Below are positions 1 through 8,627 of a stretch of 42,292 nucleotides of DNA, one piece after another. Position 1 is the stretch's first letter; every line of letters begins with the position of its first letter. The translations under genes and the position numbers were made by a program. This DNA is from Flavobacteriales bacterium (GTDB taxonomy: Bacteria > Bacteroidota > Bacteroidia > CAIKAF01). The stretch lies in NCBI GenBank assembly GCA_025451295.1, contig JANWKQ010000085.1, forward strand, positions 1 through 42,292, written 5' to 3'. The notes beneath the pieces were generated by a model, which saw nothing but the letters and a program-made list of their open reading frames with translations, was not told the origin of the DNA and searched no databases.

Positions 1-2197
1 CAAGATCTCTACGAACGCTTGGGTATTTGGGCAATGCGTTAAAAGAATTATGGACTGACGGAATATTTTCCAATACCACATCCCAGTTAAACTGAACATA
101 ATAAACCGGATACTTGATATCCATCAACTTTAACAGACCGGAATTTACTTCGCCATAAACAACCAACGGCTGTTGTGCATTCTTAAAACCGGCAACCTCA
201 TAACCAAGTCTAAAAAACGGATGTTTGGTTTTTACCGGTGTAGGATGAGGAATACCTAAAAGATCAAGCGATGTTTCCACCATTCCTTTGGCATGATAAA
301 AGTCAGCTGCCATTTCTTTCTCCGACCATGCTTCTTTGTTTATAGAACCAGAGATCCAAACGCCCAATCTATTTTGCTCCTGGTAACGATCCCTGAAAGC
401 GTCTGTTTTTTCATCCGAGAAAGAATAGGTCTTCCCGAATTCAAATATTTTAATGGATGATGACTTATGATTCAGATTATGAGCTACTACTTCCAGTCCA
501 CTATAGATAAATTCATTTCTTAAAATATCCAGTTCCGAGCTGATCGGGTTGAGAAGAGGGATCGCATTCGATGATACTTCGCCGTTTAGTTTCTCCTGGT
601 ATTTAGAATTGATCAATGAATTGGTAAGTATCTCGAAATAGCCGTTCCCAATCAAATGTTCAGCCACCTTCTTTTTTGGTGCAAGGCCCCCTTTATCGCC
701 ACTACCATAAAATACCGCGGTCAGTTTCGGATTGATCTCAATTTCATTGAATCCATAAATGCGAATGATCTCTTCGATCACATCCACATCCCTGGTGACG
801 TCTACTTTATAGGCAGGTATTCTTAACTGAAGTGTTTCGATGGATTCTTTTTCAATTTCAATACCTAGCGCTATCAGAATATTTTTTATTTTTTCTTTAG
901 GAATATCTATTCCCAGCAATAACCGTATCTTTTGATAATCCAGCGAAACAGTTTTGTTTTCAATCTTCACAGGATACACATCCATCATATCAGAAGCAAT
1001 CTTTGCACCACAGATCTCCACCAATAATTGAACTACCCTGGAAGCGGCAGTCAGCGTAATATTGGGATCTGTGCCCCTTTCAAATCTGAAAGAAGCATCT
1101 GTATGCAGACCATGGGCTTTGGCCGTTTTACGAATGGAAACCGGACTAAAATAAGCGGATTCTATAAATACGGTCTGTGTGGTTTCGGTTACACCTGATT
1201 CGATACCTCCAAACACCCCGGCTATACACATGGGTTTGGTGGTGGAGCAAATCATCAGATCATCGGCATTTAATTTTCGATCTATTCCGTCAAGTGTAAC
1301 AAAAGAAGTTTGATTCGCCACATTTTTTACAATCACTTTGCTTCCATCAATTTTTGACATGTCAAAAGCGTGAAGCGGATGTCCATATTCAAATTGAACA
1401 AAATTGGTAATGTCCACAACATTATTGATTGGGCGTAATCCCACCGCTAACAATTTATTTTGTAACCATTGTGGCGAGGGACCTACTTTTAAATCTGTTG
1501 CAACAATCCCGGAATACCTCGGACAAGCCTTGGTATTTTCAACAACCAGTTCTATCGGATGATCACTATCCTTTTTCAGAGCTGGAATTTTCGGATATAC
1601 GAGTGTTGCTGTTGAATCGGTGAGTCGCTGGTAAGCAACTACATCCCTGGCTACCCCAATATGTGAAGTAGCGTCACAACGATTTGGTGTAATATTCAGT
1701 TCAAGTGAAAAATCATTTTCAAGCTGAAAAAATTCGGCGGCATTTGTTCCGATTTTTGTTTCGGAAGGTAAAACCATGATCCCATCATGGGAGGTACCAA
1801 TGCCAATTTCATCTTCGGCACATATCATTCCCTGCGATTCAACACCTCTTATTTTCGATTTTTTTATTTCCAGTTTTTCACCACCGGGATACAGTGTTGT
1901 GCCCACAGTTGCGACCACCACTTTTTGTCCGGCGTCTACATTGGGAGCTCCACAAACGATCTGAAGTAATTCACCCGAACCAATATCAACCTTGGTAACT
2001 GATAAGCGATCCGCATCAGGATGTTTGGATTTTTCCTTCACCTCTCCGATCACCACACCTTTTAATCCTCCTTTGATGCTTTCAAAGAGTTCCACATCTT
2101 CCACCTCCAATCCAACATTGGTCAAAATTTCCTCAGCTTCTTCAACGGAAATTTTCTTTGATAAATAATCATTTAACCAATTCAGTGAAATCCTCAT
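1..2197 (-). CDS. pheT: phenylalanyl-tRNA synthetase beta subunit (partial, 3' end outside window)
   Basis: Reverse-strand translation from ATG at 2197: MRISLNWLNDYLSKKISVEEAEEILTNVGLEVEDVELFESIKGGLKGVVIGEVKEKSKHPDADRLSVTKVDIGSGELLQIVCGAPNVDAGQKVVVATVGT; typical PheT N-terminal tRNA-binding domain. Open to the window edge, so missing from the ORF track. Confidence 0.95.
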   Translation of the reverse strand, partial: MRISLNWLNDYLSKKISVEEAEEILTNVGLEVEDVELFESIKGGLKGVVIGEVKEKSKHPDADRLSVTKVDIGSGELLQIVCGAPNVDAGQKVVVATVGTTLYPGGEKLEIKKSKIRGVESQGMICAEDEIGIGTSHDGIMVLPSETKIGTNAAEFFQLENDFSLELNITPNRCDATSHIGVARDVVAYQRLTDSTATLVYPKIPALKKDSDHPIELVVENTKACPRYSGIVATDLKVGPSPQWLQNKLLAVGLRPINNVVDITNFVQFEYGHPLHAFDMSKIDGSKVIVKNVANQTSFVTLDGIDRKLNADDLMICSTTKPMCIAGVFGGIESGVTETTQTVFIESAYFSPVSIRKTAKAHGLHTDASFRFERGTDPNITLTAASRVVQLLVEICGAKIASDMMDVYPVKIENKTVSLDYQKIRLLLGIDIPKEKIKNILIALGIEIEKESIETLQLRIPAYKVDVTRDVDVIEEIIRIYGFNEIEINPKLTAVFYGSGDKGGLAPKKKVAEHLIGNGYFEILTNSLINSKYQEKLNGEVSSNAIPLLNPISSELDILRNEFIYSGLEVVAHNLNHKSSSIKIFEFGKTYSFSDEKTDAFRDRYQEQNRLGVWISGSINKEAWSEKEMAADFYHAKGMVETSLDLLGIPHPTPVKTKHPFFRLGYEVAGFKNAQQPLVVYGEVNSGLLKLMDIKYPVYYVQFNWDVVLENIPSVHNSFNALPKYPSVRRDL

Positions 2198-2272
2198 ATT
2201 ATTGTTAAAAAGCCCTGTTTTAAAAGGGAGGGTAAAGATAATGTTTTCGGTTAAAATATTACTTTTGTTAGG

Positions 2273-3226
2273 ATGCAGGCATTAATTGATACTGACCTTG
2301 ATCTGGCCGCCCAGCTTTTAATTGATGGGCAATGTGTAGCGATCCCAACCGAAACCGTTTATGGATTGGCCGCCAATGCACTGGATAAAAGTGCCGCTGC
2401 TCAAATATTCAAGATCAAAGACAGGCCTGAGTTTGACCCATTGATTGTGCATGTGGATTCAATGCGGTCTGCCATGAAATGGGTAACCGATTTCCCCGAC
2501 AAAGCAGAAGTATTGGCCCGCAGATTCTGGCCCGGCCCCCTCACCCTCATCCTACCCAAACGAAAAGAGATTCCTTATGAGGTAACTTCTGGTCTTGAAA
2601 CCGTTGGATTAAGGGTGCCTTTGCATGATCTTACACTGCAACTATTAGAAATGCTTGATTTTCCATTGGCAGCACCCAGTGCCAACCCGTTTGGATATGT
2701 TTCTCCCACCAATGCTGACCACGTTTTCGATCAGCTTAGGGATAAGATCCCCTATATTCTTGATGGCGGTGAATCTCAGATTGGAATTGAGTCGACCATA
2801 GTTGGTTTTGAAGAAGGTATTCCGGTAATCTATAGGAAAGGGGCCGTAACCGAAGAAATGATCGCCGAAGTTTGTGGTGATGTTCGTACCCAGGACCATA
2901 GCATATCCAATCCTAAGGCACCCGGTATGTTAACCTCCCACTATTCACCTCATGCGGATGTGGAGATCATTACCCGTTTTATTCGTCAGGTTAGAGATAA
3001 CGAAGGGTATATTGCATGGAAAGAGCTTCCTAAAGGAATGGAAGTAAAAAATAAATTTATTCTCTCACCTACAGGTGATTTGTACGAAGCAGCCCGCAGA
3101 CTGTATGCCGGTTTGAGATTGCTGGATAGAAAAGGTCTGGTCAGAATTTTTATCGAGCTGGTACCCGAAGCTGGTATTGGTGCTTCAGTGAATGATCGGA
3201 TCCGCAGATCGGCAGCCGAAAAATAA
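2273..3226 (+). CDS. tsaC: L-threonylcarbamoyladenylate synthase (Sua5/YciO/YrdC family, long form)
   Basis: 317 aa; IPTETVYGLAANA, PGPLTLIL, PSANPFGYVSPTNADHV, and C-terminal Sua5 region APGMLTSHYSPHADVEII. Confidence 0.93.
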   Translation: MQALIDTDLDLAAQLLIDGQCVAIPTETVYGLAANALDKSAAAQIFKIKDRPEFDPLIVHVDSMRSAMKWVTDFPDKAEVLARRFWPGPLTLILPKRKEIPYEVTSGLETVGLRVPLHDLTLQLLEMLDFPLAAPSANPFGYVSPTNADHVFDQLRDKIPYILDGGESQIGIESTIVGFEEGIPVIYRKGAVTEEMIAEVCGDVRTQDHSISNPKAPGMLTSHYSPHADVEIITRFIRQVRDNEGYIAWKELPKGMEVKNKFILSPTGDLYEAARRLYAGLRLLDRKGLVRIFIELVPEAGIGASVNDRIRRSAAEK

Positions 3227-3230
3227 TGCT

Positions 3231-3989
3231 ATGCAAAAGTTATCCGTCGCCATTATTACACTCAACGAAGAAGCGAATATAGCTGCTTGCATTGCTGGTG
3301 TAAAGAAAATAGCGGATGAGATCATTGTCGTTGATTCAGGTTCTTCTGATAAAACCGTAAAAATTGCAACTGAACTTGGTGCAAAATGCATCCAGCATAC
3401 GTTTGAAGGTTATGTGCAACAAAAGAATCTTGCTTTGCTTGAATGTTCGAATGAATACGTCCTTTCCTTAGATGCGGATGAAAGGTTAGAGGATAAGTCC
3501 GTACAAGAAGTATTGGAGCAAAAGGAAAAAGATTTTCCACACGACGGATATATTTTTCGCAGAACCGGTTTTATCGGTACCACCCATATCAAATACGGCT
3601 CCTGGAATCCGGATAAAAAACTACGTCTGGTAAAAAAAGAGATGGCGATCTGGCAGGGAAAAGGGGTTCATGAGAGCTTATTTGTAAACTCTACTAATAT
3701 ATATACGCTGAAAGGAAAAATACTTCACTACAGCTATAAAAATACGAATGAATTGTTGGAAAGAACCAAAAAATATGCTGAATTGGCGGCACAGCACCTA
3801 CACTCCGAAGGAAAAAAAATATCTCCTTTAATGATCTATCTCAAAGCATGGATGAGATTCGTTAAACATTATTTTATCAAATTGGGTTTTCTTGATGGGT
3901 CACTTGGTTGGAAGATCGGGAAACAGCAGTATTGTGAGGCACTATGGAAGTACCGGGGTCTCTATTCTTTGAGTAAAAAACAATCTTAA
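3231..3989 (+). CDS. glycosyltransferase family 2 (WaaE/KdtX-like)
   Basis: SVAIITLNEEANIAACI, DEIIVVDSGSSDKTVKIA, LSLDADERL; start taken at ATG 3231 rather than 3192, which would overlap tsaC. Confidence 0.88.
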   Translation: MQKLSVAIITLNEEANIAACIAGVKKIADEIIVVDSGSSDKTVKIATELGAKCIQHTFEGYVQQKNLALLECSNEYVLSLDADERLEDKSVQEVLEQKEKDFPHDGYIFRRTGFIGTTHIKYGSWNPDKKLRLVKKEMAIWQGKGVHESLFVNSTNIYTLKGKILHYSYKNTNELLERTKKYAELAAQHLHSEGKKISPLMIYLKAWMRFVKHYFIKLGFLDGSLGWKIGKQQYCEALWKYRGLYSLSKKQS

Positions 3990-4113
3990 ACCCTCGTTTA
4001 TTCTTCTAAATCTGTGTTCTCAATACTTCATTGATAAGAATGTTAATCATCAAAATTACTCTGCATGCATAACCTTATAATAGCCTTTTCCGTCTCTTTT
4101 TCAATAATGTATA

Positions 4114-4121
4114 TACCTTTG
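4114..4121 (+). promoter_or_regulatory. putative Bacteroidota -7 element (TACCTTTG) upstream of malic enzyme
   Basis: Matches TAnnTTTG consensus, 19 nt before the ATG at 4140. Confidence 0.5.
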
Positions 4122-4139
4122 CACACTTAAGATTTAGAT

Positions 4140-5330
4140 ATGGATTATTTTGAACAGTCTCTTTTCCTTCATGAAAAGCTCCGCGGTAAGATCCGCATTC
4201 AACCCAAAATGGATATTCAAAGCAAGGAAGACCTTGCCCTCCTATACTCTCCCGGCGTAGCCGAGCCTTGTTTACGCATTGCCGAAAATCCGAATGATGT
4301 ATGGAAGTATACCATTAAAAGAAATACAGTCGCAGTTATCTCCGATGGTAGCGCTGTACTCGGACTAGGGAATATTGGTGCCCTGGCATCCATTCCTGTG
4401 ATGGAAGGTAAGGCTATGCTTTTCAAAAAATTTGCCGGCATTGATGCGTTTCCGATTTGTATTGATACACAGGATACCGAAAAAATAATTGAGACCATTA
4501 AATTTATCTCTCCCATTTTTGGAGGAATAAATCTGGAAGATATATCAGCCCCCCGTTGTTTCGAAGTGGAAGATCGTCTGCAGGATCTTGGAATTCCTGT
4601 TTTTCATGATGATCAACATGGTACAGCCGTAGTTGTGTTGGCGGGTATAATTAATTCATGCAAAATTTTAGGTCGTGAAATAAAAGATCTCAAAATTGTG
4701 ATCAATGGCGCCGGTGCTGCCGGTATCGCCATTGCTAAACTTCTGCGAAGCGCCACTTCCGGTGAGTCCAATGATCCGGCCATTGCGGTTAAAGAAGTTA
4801 TTTTATGTGACACGAAAGGAATCGTACATAAAGATCGTGATGATCTGAATGATACCAAAAGAGGAATTCTTAGCTGGACCAATCCAAATAATCATCATGG
4901 AACAGTGCAGGATGCATTGAAAAATGCCGATGTGTTTATTGGTGTAAGTCAGGCCAATTTATTAACGGCTGATGATATTCGCACCATGAATAAAGATGCC
5001 ATCATTTTCGCATTGGCTAATCCTGTTCCGGAAATTATGCCCGATGAAGCAACCAAGGGTGGTGCTGCCATTGTTGGTACAGGCAGATCCGATCTTCCTA
5101 ACCAGATCAACAATGTACTGGCCTTCCCCGGAATTTTCAGAGGTGCATTGGATGGTAAAGCAAAAAGAATTACCACCGCCATGAAGTTGGCTGCCGCTTA
5201 TGCGATCGCAGAAAGTGTATATAACATGGCCCGTGATAAGGTAGTACCTTCTACTTTAAATTTACGAGTGGCACACGAAGTAGCCCTGGCTGTTCAGGAT
5301 GCTATTAAAGACGAAGATCGTTTGTTTTAA
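4140..5330 (+). CDS. malic enzyme, short form without phosphotransacetylase domain
   Basis: 396 aa; LALLYSPGVAEPC, SDGSAVLGLGNIGALASIPVMEGKAMLFKKFAGIDAFPI, VFHDDQHGTAVVVLAGI, VINGAGAAGIAIAKLL. Confidence 0.93.
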   Translation: MDYFEQSLFLHEKLRGKIRIQPKMDIQSKEDLALLYSPGVAEPCLRIAENPNDVWKYTIKRNTVAVISDGSAVLGLGNIGALASIPVMEGKAMLFKKFAGIDAFPICIDTQDTEKIIETIKFISPIFGGINLEDISAPRCFEVEDRLQDLGIPVFHDDQHGTAVVVLAGIINSCKILGREIKDLKIVINGAGAAGIAIAKLLRSATSGESNDPAIAVKEVILCDTKGIVHKDRDDLNDTKRGILSWTNPNNHHGTVQDALKNADVFIGVSQANLLTADDIRTMNKDAIIFALANPVPEIMPDEATKGGAAIVGTGRSDLPNQINNVLAFPGIFRGALDGKAKRITTAMKLAAAYAIAESVYNMARDKVVPSTLNLRVAHEVALAVQDAIKDEDRLF

Positions 5331-5400
5331 TTCCCTCCCCTTTAAGGTTTTTTGAGGAGACGTGGCACAGCACGTCCTTACTATTCCTTATCTTTGTTTT

Positions 5401-5817
5401 ATGAAATTTAAATTTGTTTTCTTCCTTCTCCTCCTTCTTTCTGCCTGTACACCAGGACCCAAAAATCCGGGACCCGGTATGAATTATTTTTCCGGAAATT
5501 TTGATCTGGCCATTGAAGAAGCAACCAAACAAAACAAACCTGTTTTTATTTACGGCTATACGGATTGGTGTGGATACTGCAAAAAGATGAACAAATCTAC
5601 TTTCCAGGAAAAAGAGGTGAATGAATATATGAATGCGAATTATATCAACCTCTCCTATGATATGGAGAAAGGTGACGGCACCTATATTGCCGGTAAATTC
5701 GGACTGAAATCTTATCCTGCATATGTGATCCTCAATAGTAAGGGGGAATTGGGGGGCATTCGTTTTGGTTTTATGGATGTTCAAAAATTTCTGGGGTGGG
5801 TAAAAAATAAACCCTGA
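5401..5817 (+). CDS. thioredoxin-like lipoprotein
   Basis: MKFKFVFFLLLLLSACTPG lipobox; CxxC in YTDWCGYCKKMNKSTF; a TATCTTTG -7 element at 5389-5396 lies just before this ATG, arguing against the upstream start at 5362. Confidence 0.85.
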   Translation: MKFKFVFFLLLLLSACTPGPKNPGPGMNYFSGNFDLAIEEATKQNKPVFIYGYTDWCGYCKKMNKSTFQEKEVNEYMNANYINLSYDMEKGDGTYIAGKFGLKSYPAYVILNSKGELGGIRFGFMDVQKFLGWVKNKP

Positions 5818-5838
5818 CGGGTCAGGTGGCGAAGGCCT

Positions 5839-5913
5839 GCAGGGCGGAGAGGCGCAGCCCGCAGCTACCCCGAGGAACGAGGGGTACCAGGGCAGCCTGA
5901 AGGAGCCGCCTGC
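5839..5913. repeat. GC-rich imperfect foldback element (REP-like or structured)
   Basis: Nested arms: GCAGGGCGG(5839-5847)/CCGCCTGC(5906-5913), AGGC/GCCT (5850-5853/5895-5898), GCCC/GGGC (5857-5860/5890-5893), TACCCC/GGGGTA (5866-5871/5881-5886). Much higher GC than surrounding DNA. Confidence 0.6.
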
Positions 5914-5929
5914 ATCAAAAACAAAAACT

Positions 5930-5937
5930 TATCTTTG
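5930..5937 (+). promoter_or_regulatory. putative -7 element TATCTTTG upstream of phosphohexomutase
   Basis: TAnnTTTG match 21 nt before ATG at 5959. Confidence 0.5.
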
Positions 5938-5958
5938 TATCCATTAGTTTTTTAAGGT

Positions 5959-7353
5959 ATGTACAAAATTCAATTCGGGACCGACGGTTGGAGAGCCCTC
6001 ATCGCTAAAGATTTTACGGTTGACAATGTAAAAAGAGTAACTGATGCCGTAAGTGAATGGCTACTCGAAAGAAATGACACTCCTTCCATAGTGATCGGTC
6101 ACGATTGCCGGTTTGCAGGGAAATTATTTTTAGAAGAAGCATCCCGTGTTTTTATCGCCAACGGAATTAAAGTTTATTATAGTGATGTTTTTGTGAGTAC
6201 TCCGATGGTATCACTCGGAACGCTGAGAAAAAAAGCGGATTTGGGTATTGTGATCACCGCATCCCATAATCCACCAGAATATAGCGGATATAAACTAAAA
6301 GGAAGTTTTGGTGGTCCTTTGCTACCGGAAGACATTGGAGATATTGAAAAGATCATTCCGAATGAAATTCCGGATGCTTCACATATTTCATTGGAAAACA
6401 ATAACCTGTTCGAAAAGGTTGATCTACGAAAAATGTACATTGATCATGTAAAGGCGTCTTTTGATCTGGAGGCTATTTACAATTCGGATTTTCAATGGGG
6501 ATATGATGCGATGTATGGCGCCGGTATGGCAGTTATGAATGACCTTTTCCCGGAAATAGAATTATTGCATTGCAATGAAAATCCCGGATTTAAAGGAACT
6601 GCACCAGAGCCCATTTTAAGGAACCTGCAGGAGTTTGCCGATTTTATTAAAATATCGGAGGCCATCGATTGTGGATTGGCCACTGATGGTGATGCGGATC
6701 GAATCGGTTTGTTTGATGCCAAAGGAAATTTTATTGATTCCCACCACATTATTTTATTGTTGATCCATTATCTGGTAAAATATAAAAATCAAAAAGGTAA
6801 AGTGGTAACCGCTTTCTCCACCACAGAAAAAATTTCCAAACTATGTAAACATTATGGTCTGGAACAAACCACCACAAAAATAGGATTCAAATATATTACG
6901 GGTTATATTCTCAATGAAGATGTATTGTTGGGTGGCGAGGAATCAGGAGGTATTGCGATCAAAGGCCATATTCCTGAACGTGATGGGATCTGGATGGGAC
7001 TTATCATCTGGGAATTTATGGCGAAGACCGGAAAAACACTTGAACAACTGATCGAAGAAGTCTACGAAATTGTGGGCTCATTTAAATACAACCGGAACGA
7101 TCTGCACATCACAGAAGAACTTAAACAACGTGTACTTGAAAAATGTAAAGCTGGTGTTACTTCCTTTGGTGATTATAAAGTTTTAAGGTCAGAAAATATT
7201 GATGGATTCAAATATCATTTCGAAAATGATCAATGGTTGCTTATCAGGGCTTCAGGCACTGAGCCAGTGTTGCGGGTATATGCAGAAAGTAAAGATGAAG
7301 AATCCGTAAAAAAACTACTTAATACGGCGACCGAGGCTGTTCTTCAATTCTAA
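5959..7353 (+). CDS. phosphoglucomutase/phosphomannomutase family protein
   Basis: 464 aa; FGTDGWRALI, TASHNPPEYSGYKLK, DGDADRIGLFD, GGEESGGI, RASGTEPVLRVYAES. Confidence 0.92.
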   Translation: MYKIQFGTDGWRALIAKDFTVDNVKRVTDAVSEWLLERNDTPSIVIGHDCRFAGKLFLEEASRVFIANGIKVYYSDVFVSTPMVSLGTLRKKADLGIVITASHNPPEYSGYKLKGSFGGPLLPEDIGDIEKIIPNEIPDASHISLENNNLFEKVDLRKMYIDHVKASFDLEAIYNSDFQWGYDAMYGAGMAVMNDLFPEIELLHCNENPGFKGTAPEPILRNLQEFADFIKISEAIDCGLATDGDADRIGLFDAKGNFIDSHHIILLLIHYLVKYKNQKGKVVTAFSTTEKISKLCKHYGLEQTTTKIGFKYITGYILNEDVLLGGEESGGIAIKGHIPERDGIWMGLIIWEFMAKTGKTLEQLIEEVYEIVGSFKYNRNDLHITEELKQRVLEKCKAGVTSFGDYKVLRSENIDGFKYHFENDQWLLIRASGTEPVLRVYAESKDEESVKKLLNTATEAVLQF

Positions 7354-7359
7354 AAAAAA

Positions 7360-7386
7360 GGAAGAGACCCATTGTCCCTTCCCTTT
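7360..7386. terminator. bidirectional intrinsic terminator between converging genes
   Basis: A-tract then GGAAGAGAC-CCATT-GTCCCTTCC then CTTTTC, lying between converging 5959-7353(+) and 7414-7839(-). Confidence 0.75.
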
Positions 7387-7413
7387 TCTTAACTAACCAA
7401 GAGAAAACGCTAT

Positions 7414-7839
7414 TTATTGAATCGGTACTTCTTTCTTCACTGATTCACTTCCGGGTTTAACGGAAAGACTCAATTGCAATACACCCGCTTCATACTTAGC
7501 TGAGATGTTTTCAAGATCGATGCTATCATCCACCTTAAAAACCCTTTTGAAGCTGCCACGACTATATTCTCTGCGAACCCATTCTAGATTCGAGGTATCT
7601 TCCGTCGGCTTATAGTTGATGGATAATTCATTCCCTTCAACTTCGATGTGAAAGTTCTCCTTTACTCTTCCCGGCGCAAAAAGAAGCAATTCATATGTTT
7701 TTTCAGTTTTATAAATACTAACCGGTGCCCTGAAAACTGATGAAAAGGATCTACCGAACTGTTCTCCATAGTGAGAACCATACCTGTGAGGTCCGCAGCC
7801 TGCTGCAGTTCCTCTTTCTGTTGAACATGTGTTATACAT
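7414..7839 (-). CDS. Hsp20/alpha-crystallin family small heat-shock protein
   Basis: APVSIYKTEKTYELLLFAPGRVKENFHIEVEGNELSINYK ... FKRVFKVDDSIDLENISAKYEAGVLQLSLSVK. Confidence 0.9.
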   Translation of the reverse strand: MYNTCSTERGTAAGCGPHRYGSHYGEQFGRSFSSVFRAPVSIYKTEKTYELLLFAPGRVKENFHIEVEGNELSINYKPTEDTSNLEWVRREYSRGSFKRVFKVDDSIDLENISAKYEAGVLQLSLSVKPGSESVKKEVPIQ

Positions 7840-7867
7840 AATTTTTATTTCTGTGATTTATATAATC

Positions 7868-7928
7868 GGGGCTTAAGCCCCTGTTGATTTCAGGGTGTTA
7901 AGTACCCCGACCTGAAGGTCGGGGTTTT
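7868..7928. repeat. cluster of inverted repeats between 77-aa gene and hsp20
   Basis: GGGGCTTAAGCCCC palindrome (7868-7881) and CCCCGACC-TGAA-GGTCGGGG (7905-7924) followed by TTTT; further competing complementarities TTCAGG/CCTGAA and GGGT/ACCC. Confidence 0.8.
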
Positions 7929-7933
7929 ACACC

Positions 7934-8167
7934 TTAGTGTTTCGTTGTATCTGTAGGGGTAGTTGAATTATTCCAGTTACATCCCCATGGATTTGCACAG
8001 TTGTTGGGTTGATTGTTACAACCTCCTTGATTCCAGTAGCCATGGTGATTATAATTGTTGGGACCACATTGCCCGTTTCCACAATTACCCCAGAAGGCAG
8101 CATGCAATCCAAAATTTGTTGCTGCTGCAACTACCACTACGATCAGTATTTTTACTCCTCTTCTCAT
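7934..8167 (-). CDS. small secreted Asn/Gly/Cys-rich protein of unknown function
   Basis: 77 aa; signal-like N-terminus MRRGVKILIVVVVAAATNFGLHA, then WGNCGNGQCGPNNYNHHGYWNQGGCNNQPNNCANPWGCNWNN; tightly packed behind the 8176-8541 gene. Confidence 0.6.
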   Translation of the reverse strand: MRRGVKILIVVVVAAATNFGLHAAFWGNCGNGQCGPNNYNHHGYWNQGGCNNQPNNCANPWGCNWNNSTTPTDTTKH

Positions 8168-8175
8168 AATTTCAA

Positions 8176-8541
8176 TTATTGATTGTTAGATGTTTCATTT
8201 TTACTATCTGTTTTCTTCTCATTTTTATCCCAGCCCCAGCAGCTATCATTATTATAATAACTTCCGCAACCATAATAGCCACCGCAGGATGAATCCATTT
8301 TTTCTTTGAATGCTTTATATTCTTCTTCGTTCATGTTGCGGATCTTATCAGCATAGGCATAATGATATCCACCCCAGCCGCGACCTTTCCATCCTCCGCG
8401 ACGTCCACCCCACCAAAGACGACAGATCGCACCGATGAGTAAAAAGAAAATAAAGATCTTGAGTAAAAAGAATGGAGCCATAAAGATGACGACCCCTAAA
8501 AGAATACCTATAAGTATGGTACTAAAAATTTGCTTTGCCAT
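8176..8541 (-). CDS. small membrane protein with Gly/Trp/Tyr/Cys-rich soluble region, unknown function
   Basis: 121 aa; two hydrophobic helices then WWGGRRGGWKGRGWGGYHYAYADKIRNMNEEEYKAFKEKMDSSCGGYYGCGSYYNN. Confidence 0.7.
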   Translation of the reverse strand: MAKQIFSTILIGILLGVVIFMAPFFLLKIFIFFLLIGAICRLWWGGRRGGWKGRGWGGYHYAYADKIRNMNEEEYKAFKEKMDSSCGGYYGCGSYYNNDSCWGWDKNEKKTDSKNETSNNQ

Positions 8542-8627
8542 GATTACATTGTTTAGTTTGTTATATCATGGGTGACGAAGCAAAAAAAGGATTACTCTAA
8601 GCTCAAAACAAAAAATTTGTTAACTAG

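Noticed and set aside
1429-1969. Short forward ORFs (64, 62, 60 aa)
   Set aside because: Antisense to pheT, whose frame is continuous across the region.
4000-4020. TCTAAATCTGTGTTCT as another copy of the GxxExxY-associated repeat
   Set aside because: Single short match without tandem units or a nearby GxxExxY gene; likely chance.
5305-5784. 159-aa reverse ORF
   Set aside because: Antisense to the thioredoxin-like lipoprotein and end of malic enzyme; shadow ORF.
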